Shown here: piece by piece, positions 52,082-60,052 of the stretch | Position numbering within the stretch: position 1 is the first letter of the stretch | Layout: each line of letters starts with the position of its first letter | Origin: Arthrobacter cupressi | Lineage (GTDB): Bacteria > Actinomycetota > Actinomycetes > Actinomycetales > Micrococcaceae | Direction: 5' to 3' | Assembly (NCBI RefSeq): GCF_900099975.1 | Contig: NZ_FNEI01000001.1 | Location: 124,001-188,000 of the forward strand | Length of the DNA: 64,000 nt | Translations under genes and position numbers: made by a program | Notes under the pieces: model-generated | What the model was told of the DNA's origin: nothing | Databases searched by the model: none | What the model saw: the letters and a program-made list of their open reading frames with translations, nothing else

Positions 52082-53815
52082 ATGCTTCTCACCCTGATAC
52101 GGCGCTACTCCAAGCCGTATTTGCCGCAAATCCTCGCCGTCATTGTCTTCCAGCTGGCATCAACCATCGCCACCCTGTACCTCCCCAGCCTCAACGCCAA
52201 AATCATTGACGAGGGAGTTTCCGTCGGAGACACCGACTACATCTGGCGCACCGGTGCCCTGATGCTCGCCGTCGCGTTCGGCCAAGTCATCACGGCGGTC
52301 GCCGGCGTGTACTTCGGATCGCGCGTGGCCATGTCCATGGGGCGGGACCTGCGCCGCGACGTGTTCCGCAAGGTCAGCAGCTTCTCCGCCAAGGACGTCA
52401 ACTCCTTCGGTGCGCCCACCCTGATCACCCGCGGCACCAACGACGTCCAGCAGGTCCAGATGCTCATGCTCATGGGCCTGAACTTCATGGTCTCCACGCC
52501 CATCATGTGCGTGGGCGGCATCATCATGGCCCTGCAGGAAGACCTCAGCCTGTCCTGGCTGGTCTGGGTGTCCGTGCCGGTCCTGGTTGCCGTGGTGGGT
52601 TACCTCGTGGTGCGCCTGATGCCGCTCTTCCGCTCCATGCAGAAGAAGATCGACGCCATCAACGGCGTGCTGCGCGAACAGATCATCGGCATCCGCGTGG
52701 TCCGGGCCTTCGTCCGCGAACCTTACGAAGTGAAGCGCTTCGGCGCCGCCAACAAGGAACTCACCGACGTCTCGGTGAAGATCGGCAACCTCTTCGTCCT
52801 GATGTTCCCGGCCATCGGCATGATCCTGCACCTGTCCACGGCCGCCGTGCTGTGGTTCGGCGGGGAGCGGGTGGACTCCGGCGACATGGAGGTCGGGGCG
52901 CTCACGGCCTTCCTGCAGTACCTGCTGCAGATCCTGATCGCCGTCATGATGGGCACCTTCATGGCCATGATGATCCCGCGCGCTTCCGTGTGCGCGGACC
53001 GCATCGGCGAGGTCCTCGACGTCGAACCGTCCATCCACGACCCCCAGGCTCCGGTGACCCCGGTGGAGAAGAAGGGCCGCGTGGAATTCCGCGACGTCAC
53101 CTTCAAGTACCCAGGCGCTGAGGAACCCGTGCTGAGCAACATCTCCTTCTCGGCCGAACCCGGACAGACCCTGGCGATCATCGGCTCCACGGGCTCGGGC
53201 AAGACCACCCTGGTGTCGCTGCTGCCGCGGCTTTACGATGTCGCCTCCGGTGATGTCCTGCTCGACGGCGTGCCCGTCACGGAACTGGACCGCGACGAAA
53301 TCACCAGCCGCGTGGCCACCGTCCCGCAGAAGCCCTACCTGTTCTCCGGCACCATCGAGCACAACCTGCGGTTCGGCAAGACCCACGCCACCGACGAAGA
53401 ACTCTGGGACGCACTGGAAACCGCGCAGGCCAGGGACTTCGTGGAGGAGAAGAGCGCCGGGCTCGACCGGCGGATCGCCCAGGGCGGCACCAACGTCTCC
53501 GGCGGGCAGCGGCAGCGCCTCTGCATTGCCCGGGCCCTGGTTTCCCAGCCCAAGGTGTACCTCTTCGACGACTCCTTCTCCGCCCTTGATGTGGCAACCG
53601 ACGCCCGGCTCAGGCGCGCACTGAAGGACAAGACCAAGGATGCCACGGTGATCATCGTCGCCCAGCGCGTCTCCACGATCGCCGACGCGGACCAGATCCT
53701 GGTCCTGGACAACGGCCGGATCGTTGACCGCGGCACCCACGAGGAACTTCTGGAAACATCACCCACCTACCAGGAAATCGTCGAATCCCAGCTGAGCGCG
53801 GAGGAAGTGGCATGA
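52082..53815 (+). CDS. ABC exporter half-transporter A (degenerate ATP site partner)
   Basis: The 577-residue protein has six membrane spans and a C-terminal ATPase with Walker A GSTGSGKTTL and a canonical signature NVSGGQRQR. Its Walker B ends in VYLFDDSFSALD (Asp in place of catalytic Glu) and the switch is VAQRVSTI (Gln in place of His). ATG at 52082 has AAGGA at a good distance; a GTG lies 6 bases earlier. ATGA overlap with the next gene implies a heterodimer. Substrate unknown; multidrug or lipid export is usual. Confidence 0.88.
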   Translation: MLLTLIRRYSKPYLPQILAVIVFQLASTIATLYLPSLNAKIIDEGVSVGDTDYIWRTGALMLAVAFGQVITAVAGVYFGSRVAMSMGRDLRRDVFRKVSSFSAKDVNSFGAPTLITRGTNDVQQVQMLMLMGLNFMVSTPIMCVGGIIMALQEDLSLSWLVWVSVPVLVAVVGYLVVRLMPLFRSMQKKIDAINGVLREQIIGIRVVRAFVREPYEVKRFGAANKELTDVSVKIGNLFVLMFPAIGMILHLSTAAVLWFGGERVDSGDMEVGALTAFLQYLLQILIAVMMGTFMAMMIPRASVCADRIGEVLDVEPSIHDPQAPVTPVEKKGRVEFRDVTFKYPGAEEPVLSNISFSAEPGQTLAIIGSTGSGKTTLVSLLPRLYDVASGDVLLDGVPVTELDRDEITSRVATVPQKPYLFSGTIEHNLRFGKTHATDEELWDALETAQARDFVEEKSAGLDRRIAQGGTNVSGGQRQRLCIARALVSQPKVYLFDDSFSALDVATDARLRRALKDKTKDATVIIVAQRVSTIADADQILVLDNGRIVDRGTHEELLETSPTYQEIVESQLSAEEVA

Positions 53816-55899
53816 GCGGGCAGGACAAGCAAAAGCGCGGCTGGGCCGCGAAAGCGGAAGCCGCCAAGGCCGCCCGGGCGGCGGCCGAAGCAGAGAACGA
53901 ATCCGCAGCCGCCACCGCCGTGGACGACGACTTCGTGGAAGAGGAGTACACGCCCGGCGAGGCCGACGGCGGCATGTTCGGCAACCTGCCCGCCAAGAAA
54001 GCCAAGGCCTTCTGGCCCTCGGCAAAGCGCCTCATGGGCCTGCTCAAGCCGGAAGCCGCCGGCGTGATCTTCGTGATCGGCCTCGTGGTGGTCTCCGTGG
54101 TGCTCAACGTCATCGCCCCGAAGGTCCTCGGCGGCGCCATGGACGTCATCTTCGGCGGCTACATGGGCAAACGCCTGCCCGAGGGCGTGAGCCAGGAACA
54201 ATTCACCGACATGCTCCGCCAGCAGGGTGAAGACAACTACGCAGACATGCTGTCCAAGCTCCAGCTGACGGACGGCATCGACTTCTCCCGGCTGACGTTC
54301 CTGATTTCGATCGTCCTCCTGATGTACTTCGTGGCCAACATCTTCCTGTGGGCCCAGGGCTACGTCCTGAACAAGATCGTCATGAAGGTCATCAACCGCC
54401 TCCGCGACGACGTCCAGGCCAAGCTCAACCGCCTGCCGCTGAACTACTTCGACACCCGGCAGCGCGGCGACATCCTCTCCCGCGTGACCAACGACGTCGA
54501 CAACGTCCAGCAAGGCCTGCAACAGGCCTTCGCGCAGCTGGTCAGCTCGGTGCTGACGGTGCTCGGCATCGTGGTCATGATGTTCATCGTCTCCTGGGAG
54601 CTGGCGCTGATCGCGCTCATCGCGCTGCCGCTTTCGGGCATCCTGGCCGGCGTGATCGGTTCCCGCAGCCAGAAGCTTTTCGCCGCGCAGTGGAAGAACA
54701 CCGGCGCGCTGAACGGCCAGATCGAGGAGTCATTCTCCGGCCACGAACTGGTGAAGGTCTTCGGCCGCGACGCGGACATGCTGGTGCGCTTCGATGAGCG
54801 GAATGAAGCCCTCTACAAGGCGTCCTTCGGTGCGCAGTTCGTGTCCGGCATCATCTTCCCGGCCATGAACTTCGTCTCCTACCTCGCCTACGTGGGCATC
54901 GCCGTCGTGGGCGGCCTGCGGGTGGCCTCCGGTTCCATGAGCCTGGGCGACGCGACGGCGTTCATCCAGTACTCGCGCGAATTCACCCAGCCGCTGGGCC
55001 AGATCGCCGGCATGGCCAACATGCTGCAGTCGGGTGTGGCCTCGGCCGAGCGCGTGTTCGAGTTCCTGGACGCGGACGAGCAGGTTCCGGAGGACGCCGC
55101 CAAGCACCTGCCGGCGCGCACGGACGGCCACGTCGAGTTCGAGAACGTGTCCTTCAGCTACGTGGCGGACAAGCCGCTCATCGAGGACCTGTCCTTCAGC
55201 GCCGAGCCGGGCCATACCGTGGCGATCGTCGGTCCCACGGGTGCGGGCAAAACCACGCTGGTGAACCTGGTGATGCGCTTCTACGAGCTCGACGGCGGCC
55301 GGATCACCCTGGACGGGGTGGACATCAAGGAGCTGAGCCGCTCCGAGCTGCGCTCCAAGGTGGGCATGGTGCTGCAGGACGCCTGGCTGTTCGGCGGGAC
55401 CATCTACGACAACATCAAGTACGGAAAGCTGGACGCCACCGAAGAACAGGTCATGGAGGCGGCCAAGGCCACCTACGTGGACCGTTTCGTGCGGGCCCTG
55501 CCGGACGGCTACCAAACCATCATCGACGAGGAAGGCACCAACGTCAGCGCCGGCGAGAAGCAGCTCATCACCATCGCGCGGGCATTCGTGTCCGACCCGT
55601 CGCTGCTGATCCTGGACGAGGCCACCAGCTCCGTGGACACCCGCACCGAGCTGTTGCTGCAAAAGGCCATGGCCGCCCTGCGCACAGACCGCACCAGCTT
55701 CGTGATCGCGCACCGGCTCTCCACCATCCGCGACGCGGACACCATCCTGGTGGTGGAGAACGGCAGCATCGTGGAACAGGGACGGCACAGCGAACTGCTC
55801 GCGCTGCAGGGCGCCTACTACCGCCTGTACATGTCGCAGTTCGCCGGTGAGGACGCCGGTGAAGTTCCGGCCGATGACACGACGGCGGTGCACAGCTGA
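53812..55899 (+). CDS. ABC exporter half-transporter B (catalytic partner)
   Basis: The 695-residue protein has an Ala/Glu-rich cytosolic head of about 65 residues, six spans with an enlarged first extracellular loop (about 105-150), and an ATPase with Walker A GPTGAGKTTL, Walker B LLILDEATSSVD (intact Glu) and switch IAHRLSTI. The signature is NVSAGEKQL, not SGGQ. Combined with subunit A this gives one canonical and one degenerate ATP site, as in TM287/288-type exporters. Confidence 0.88.
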   Translation: MSGQDKQKRGWAAKAEAAKAARAAAEAENESAAATAVDDDFVEEEYTPGEADGGMFGNLPAKKAKAFWPSAKRLMGLLKPEAAGVIFVIGLVVVSVVLNVIAPKVLGGAMDVIFGGYMGKRLPEGVSQEQFTDMLRQQGEDNYADMLSKLQLTDGIDFSRLTFLISIVLLMYFVANIFLWAQGYVLNKIVMKVINRLRDDVQAKLNRLPLNYFDTRQRGDILSRVTNDVDNVQQGLQQAFAQLVSSVLTVLGIVVMMFIVSWELALIALIALPLSGILAGVIGSRSQKLFAAQWKNTGALNGQIEESFSGHELVKVFGRDADMLVRFDERNEALYKASFGAQFVSGIIFPAMNFVSYLAYVGIAVVGGLRVASGSMSLGDATAFIQYSREFTQPLGQIAGMANMLQSGVASAERVFEFLDADEQVPEDAAKHLPARTDGHVEFENVSFSYVADKPLIEDLSFSAEPGHTVAIVGPTGAGKTTLVNLVMRFYELDGGRITLDGVDIKELSRSELRSKVGMVLQDAWLFGGTIYDNIKYGKLDATEEQVMEAAKATYVDRFVRALPDGYQTIIDEEGTNVSAGEKQLITIARAFVSDPSLLILDEATSSVDTRTELLLQKAMAALRTDRTSFVIAHRLSTIRDADTILVVENGSIVEQGRHSELLALQGAYYRLYMSQFAGEDAGEVPADDTTAVHS

Positions 55900-56393
55900 G
55901 TACCGCAGTCACCCCGCAGGCAGCCTCCACGGGTGGAGATTCCGCACAGCCCCGGCGCATTTCGGTCACCGTGCCAATGCGTTGGGGCGACATGGACGCC
56001 TACGGGCACATCAACAACGTACAGATCGTCCGCATGCTCGAAGAAGCCCGTATCGCCGCGTTCGGTCCGCCGCGCGGCGCCGGGCTGCCCGGCGTCGAAC
56101 CGCCCGTGGCGATCTTCAACGACGTCGAGGACGGCATCATGACCCTCGTGGTGGAGCACAAGGTCCGCTACGTCCGCACCCTCGATTACCGAAATATCCC
56201 CGCGGATGTCGAGATCTGGGTGGGCGCCGTCAAGGGGGCCAGCTTCGACCTGCACTACCTCATCAAAGACCCGGTGACGGGGGAGGAGTGCGTGAAGGCC
56301 AGCACCCACCTGGCGTTCGTCGACGAAGCAACGGGCCGGGTCCGGCGACTGACGCCGGAGCAGAAGGAACGCCTGGAGCCCTACCGGGCGTAG
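55896..56393 (+). CDS. 4HBT-family acyl-CoA thioesterase
   Basis: This hotdog-fold thioesterase carries MRWGDMDAYGHINNVQIVRMLEEAR, the 4HBT active-site helix, and the strand set ending DPVTGEECVKASTHLAFVD. ATG at 55971 would cut off the first strand (RRISVTVP). The frame opens after a stop at 55875-55877 and has no ATG, GTG or TTG before 55965; a CTG at 55896 overlapping the ABC stop as CTGA would give a complete 165-residue protein beginning STAVTPQ. I give that start as likely but unproven. Acyl substrate unknown. Confidence 0.72.
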   Translation: MSTAVTPQAASTGGDSAQPRRISVTVPMRWGDMDAYGHINNVQIVRMLEEARIAAFGPPRGAGLPGVEPPVAIFNDVEDGIMTLVVEHKVRYVRTLDYRNIPADVEIWVGAVKGASFDLHYLIKDPVTGEECVKASTHLAFVDEATGRVRRLTPEQKERLEPYRA

Positions 56394-56471
56394 GGTGCCC
56401 CAAGGTAGGCCCCAGCCTCCGCCCGCCTCCGGCAGCGCCCTGTCCGCCCGCCTGGTCGTAGAGTTTTCACC

Positions 56472-57200
56472 ATGAAGCTTGAGATCGCCGCGGTAGGTGT
56501 ACAGGGCGCTGTTGTCGCTGCCGAAGAAGGCGCCGACCGGATTGAGCTGTGCAGCGCCCTCGAGCTCGGTGGCCTGACTCCCAGCCAGGGCCTGATGGAA
56601 TCCTGCCTCGAGGCCACGAAGCAGGGCCTGGACATCCATCCGCTGATCCGTTGCCGGCCCGGCGACTTCCGGTACCACGAGGATGAGCTGGCCACGATGG
56701 TCAAGGAGATCCGTGCCCTGTTGGCGCAGGGCGCCCGCGGTGTGGTGCTTGGCGCGCTGGACTCCAGGAACGAGGTGGACGTGGACGCCGTCCGCCGCCT
56801 CGCGGACGCAGCCCGGGACGTGAATCCCGACGCCGAACTTGTGTTCCACCGGGCCGTGGACGAAACGCCGGACCCGGCCGCCGCCGTCGGGCAGCTCGTG
56901 GAACTCGGTTTCACGCGCGTCCTCAGCTCCGGGGGCGCGCCGACCGCGGGCGAGGGCCTGCCGGTGCTGTCCCGCATGGTGCAAAGCGCGGAGGGGCGGC
57001 TGCAGGTGATGGCCGGCGGCGGTTTGGCCATCACGGATATCCCGGAGATGCGGCGGGCCGGCCTCGACGCCGTCCACCTCTCGGCGAAGCGGATCGTGTC
57101 CCCCAACAGCACGGGCAGCGCAGGGGGCGGACCGTCGTCGTACCTGGTCACCGACCGGGAGACCGTCCGGGCGGCCCGGCGCGCACTCGACGCCGGGTAG
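56472..57200 (+). CDS. cutC: CutC-family copper homeostasis protein
   Basis: The 242-residue TIM-barrel protein has EEGADRIELCSALELGGLTPS near the N-terminus, IRCRPGDFRYHEDEL, the conserved FHRAVDE and RVLSSGGAPTAGEGL segments and a C-terminal KRIVSPNS. Size matches CutC (about 240). The role in copper tolerance is historical and biochemically unclear. It lies alone after the thioesterase, with 78 bases between. Confidence 0.9.
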   Translation: MKLEIAAVGVQGAVVAAEEGADRIELCSALELGGLTPSQGLMESCLEATKQGLDIHPLIRCRPGDFRYHEDELATMVKEIRALLAQGARGVVLGALDSRNEVDVDAVRRLADAARDVNPDAELVFHRAVDETPDPAAAVGQLVELGFTRVLSSGGAPTAGEGLPVLSRMVQSAEGRLQVMAGGGLAITDIPEMRRAGLDAVHLSAKRIVSPNSTGSAGGGPSSYLVTDRETVRAARRALDAG

Positions 57201-57250
57201 CAGCGGCGTCCGGAGCCCCGCGCGCAACGCCGGCCGGCGGGTAGCGCCGC

Positions 57251-57742
57251 TTACGGGACGCGGGCTGGCGCCAGCTCCAGGCTCATGAACACGCTGTTGG
57301 GGTCCGGGACGTAGTCCGCGAACGGCGCGCACTCCGTGAAGCCGTGGCGCAGGTAGAGACGGCGCGCGGCCGCGAAGTAGTCCTCGGTGCCGGTTTCCAG
57401 GCAGAGCCGGGACAGGCCCCGGCGGCGCGCCTCGTCCACGATTGCAGCCAGCAGCAGGCCCGCCACGCCGCGGCCCCGCGCGGCGGCGGTGGTGCGCATC
57501 GACTTGAGCTCGCCCTCCGTAGCGCCGTCCGCCGCGGCGGGAAGGTCCTTCAATGCGCCGCAGGCCAGCAGCTGATCGGCCTCGCGCGCGGTCCAAAAAG
57601 TGATCTCCGGCCGCGAGAGGGCTGAGTGGTCCAGGGCGTGCACGCTCTCGGCGGGGGAGGTGGCGTACATATCCGCCAGGTGCTCGTCCAGCAGTAGCCG
57701 GACGTCCGCCCGCGCGGGATCGTCGAAGGCGATGTCGATCAT
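57251..57742 (-). CDS. GNAT-family N-acetyltransferase
   Basis: The 163-residue protein has the GNAT fold: LLACGALKDLP strand, the acetyl-CoA loop TAAARGRGVAGLLLAAIVDEA and CLETGTEDYFAAARRLYLRHGF. It resembles YsnE/PA4866-type acetyltransferases. The ATG at 57742 starts MIDIAFDDPARADV; open codons upstream to 57985 have no homology. Substrate unknown. The 196 bases between it and the next gene show no clear element. Confidence 0.83.
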   Translation of the reverse strand: MIDIAFDDPARADVRLLLDEHLADMYATSPAESVHALDHSALSRPEITFWTAREADQLLACGALKDLPAAADGATEGELKSMRTTAAARGRGVAGLLLAAIVDEARRRGLSRLCLETGTEDYFAAARRLYLRHGFTECAPFADYVPDPNSVFMSLELAPARVP

Positions 57743-57938
57743 GGCGGACAATCTACCCGGCGCGTGTGTCCGGCACGTAAACGGGCACGGCCTGAAGACA
57801 GGGGCACACGGCGGGAATCCCCCCGAGTACGGACGCAAATCCTGCTTTACAGGGCCCCCGGTGACGTCAAGGATTGAAGGATTCACCACGGTCGGTGATG
57901 CCCGGGCCGCGGACTCCTGCCCACGATCGGAGACAGCC

Positions 57939-59888
57939 ATGACTGAGAACGCACCCGCCGGCAATATCACCGCCGGGACCATCACCCTGGAGGTGGCCGC
58001 CTTCGGCCCGGATAGTCCGCTGCCGCCCGTGGCGGCCGGAATCCAGGCACCCTACCGCGTAGGCATGGGGGTCCCGGACGAACTCGCCGCCAGGGCCGCC
58101 TACGGGTACCCGCCGAACATCTACCCCTACACGATCCAGGACGGCTACTCGCGGCAGCGGCAGGATCGCGAGCTGCCCGCCGTCGTGCTCGAAAACCGGC
58201 ACCTGAGGGCGACAGTGCTGCCCGGCTTGGGCGGCCGGATCTGGGAACTGTTCGACAAGGCCAGCGGCAAGCAGCTACTGCACAGCCCCCGCACCATCCA
58301 GTTCGCCAACTTCGCACTGCGCAACGCCTGGTTCGCGGGCGGGCTTGAGTGGAACATCGGCACCCGCGGCCACACCCCCACCTCCTGCATTCCCTGGCAC
58401 ACCGCCGTGCTGACCGTCCCGGGCGGGGACCAGGTCCTGCGGATGTGGGAGTTCGAGCGGCTCCGCGGCGTGGTGGTCCAGGTGGACCTCTGGCTCCCGG
58501 CGGACTCCCGCGTGCTGTTCTCCGCTGTCAGGCTCCGCAACCCGGCTCCGGACGAGGTCCCCATGTACTGGTGGAGCAATGCCGCCGTCCCGGAAACGGA
58601 GGACACCCGGGTGATCGCACCAGCTACGACGGCTTTTGGCAGCGACTACGAGACCGACATCCAGCGAGTCACGCCCACGGAGCACGAAGGCCGGGACGCC
58701 ACCTGGCCCGTCCGGAACGATCACGCCGCGGACTACTTCTTCGACATCCCCGAAGGCCGCCGCCATTGGATCACGGCCGTGGACGCCGACGGCGACGGGC
58801 TGGCGATGCTGTCCACCTCCCGGCTGCGCGGCAAGAAGCTGTTCGTCTGGGGCCAGGGCGACGGCGGCCGCAACTGGCAGGAATGGCTCAGCCCAGGAGG
58901 CGGACGGTATGCGGAGATCCAGGCCGGCCTGGCGCAGACCCAGTTCGAACACCTGCCCATGCCCGGCCGGGCCGAATGGAGCTGGGTGGAGGCCTACGGG
59001 AACGCGCGCCTTGATCCCGCAACCGCCCACGGCGCCTGGGACGCCGCCGTGGAGCACGCCCAGTCCCGGCTCGCCGCGCTCGCGGACCAGCAGGCACTGG
59101 AGGAGGCGCTCGCTTTTGCCGGGTCCATCGCGGACACGGCCCCGCAGGACAGGCTGCTCGTCGGCACCGGCTGGGGCGCCCTCGAAGAAGAACTCCGCCG
59201 CGTTACCGGGATGCAGCCGCTGGACACCGGCGGTACGCCCTTCCCCGCGGATACCCTCACCGGGGAACAGGCACCGTGGGTGGAACTGCTCCGGCACGGG
59301 TTGCCCGACGGCGGCAGCCCCCTGACGTTCCCTGGTTCCGGAAGCTTCGTGGCGGGCCCGGCGTGGGAACGGCTGCTGGAAGGGGCAGCAGGTGCCGAGG
59401 CCCGCTTCCACGGAGCCACCCTGAAGCATGCCCGCCAGGACCTCGCCCCGGCCGAACAGCTCTACGCCCAGGCACTGGAGCTGGACCCCGGCCACGCGCT
59501 GGCCCACCGCGGCCTGGGACTGCTCCTGCTGGCCACCGGTCGCGTGGCCCAGGGCCTTGCCGAATTGCGGGCAGCCTGCGCCGCGGACCCGGCCGGCGGG
59601 AAACTCCTGGCCGAAGCCATGACCCTCCACCTGGCCCACGCGGAACCCCGGGCCGCCCTCCTGCTGGCTGAACAAGCGCCCCCGGGAACGGTCGCCGCCG
59701 GACGGAACCGCTTCCTCACCGCCTGCGCCCTGGCCGGCAGCGGCAGGACGGAGGAAGCCGCCGCGATCCTGCGCGAGGGCGTAGAAATCCCGGACCTGCT
59801 TGAAGGCGACAACGCGATCTCCGAGCTCTGGCAGCAGCTATGCCCGGGGGAGGAGGTTCCCCGGAAATACCGCTTCAGCATGCATTAG
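57939..59888 (+). CDS. DUF5107 protein with C-terminal TPR-like repeats
   Basis: The 649-residue protein has an N-terminal beta-rich galactose-mutarotase-like DUF5107 domain (about 60-360; LPGLGGRIWELFDKASGKQLL, FAGGLEWNIGTRGH, MYWWSNAAVPETEDTRVI) and a C-terminal helical TPR-like region (about 470-640; AEQLYAQALELDPGHALAHRGLGLLLLATGR). Such proteins occur with glycoside-processing genes, but no sugar genes lie nearby. GGAGA precedes the ATG. Biochemical role unknown. Confidence 0.82.
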   Translation: MTENAPAGNITAGTITLEVAAFGPDSPLPPVAAGIQAPYRVGMGVPDELAARAAYGYPPNIYPYTIQDGYSRQRQDRELPAVVLENRHLRATVLPGLGGRIWELFDKASGKQLLHSPRTIQFANFALRNAWFAGGLEWNIGTRGHTPTSCIPWHTAVLTVPGGDQVLRMWEFERLRGVVVQVDLWLPADSRVLFSAVRLRNPAPDEVPMYWWSNAAVPETEDTRVIAPATTAFGSDYETDIQRVTPTEHEGRDATWPVRNDHAADYFFDIPEGRRHWITAVDADGDGLAMLSTSRLRGKKLFVWGQGDGGRNWQEWLSPGGGRYAEIQAGLAQTQFEHLPMPGRAEWSWVEAYGNARLDPATAHGAWDAAVEHAQSRLAALADQQALEEALAFAGSIADTAPQDRLLVGTGWGALEEELRRVTGMQPLDTGGTPFPADTLTGEQAPWVELLRHGLPDGGSPLTFPGSGSFVAGPAWERLLEGAAGAEARFHGATLKHARQDLAPAEQLYAQALELDPGHALAHRGLGLLLLATGRVAQGLAELRAACAADPAGGKLLAEAMTLHLAHAEPRAALLLAEQAPPGTVAAGRNRFLTACALAGSGRTEEAAAILREGVEIPDLLEGDNAISELWQQLCPGEEVPRKYRFSMH

Positions 59889-59926
59889 GAGGTCCGCCGG
59901 AACCGTGCCGCCGCCGCGCCGCAGCC

Positions 59927-59989
59927 GCGCGAACGTACACTTGGGGCCCCGAAAACGGCGGAAACAGGGCCCCAAGTGTACGTTCGCGC
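59927..59989. repeat. Palindromic intergenic element, copy 2
   Basis: Perfect 23-bp arms (left 59927-59949, right 59967-59989) are identical to copy 1 at 49068, with an unrelated 17-base loop. It lies 38 bases after the DUF5107 stop and 63 bases before the McrB-like gene. Confidence 0.85.
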
Positions 59990-60052
59990 TGGTGGGAGGC
60001 GGGTGGCAGGCGGGGCCATGAAATGCCGGGCCAAACCATGTAAGTTGGCTAG

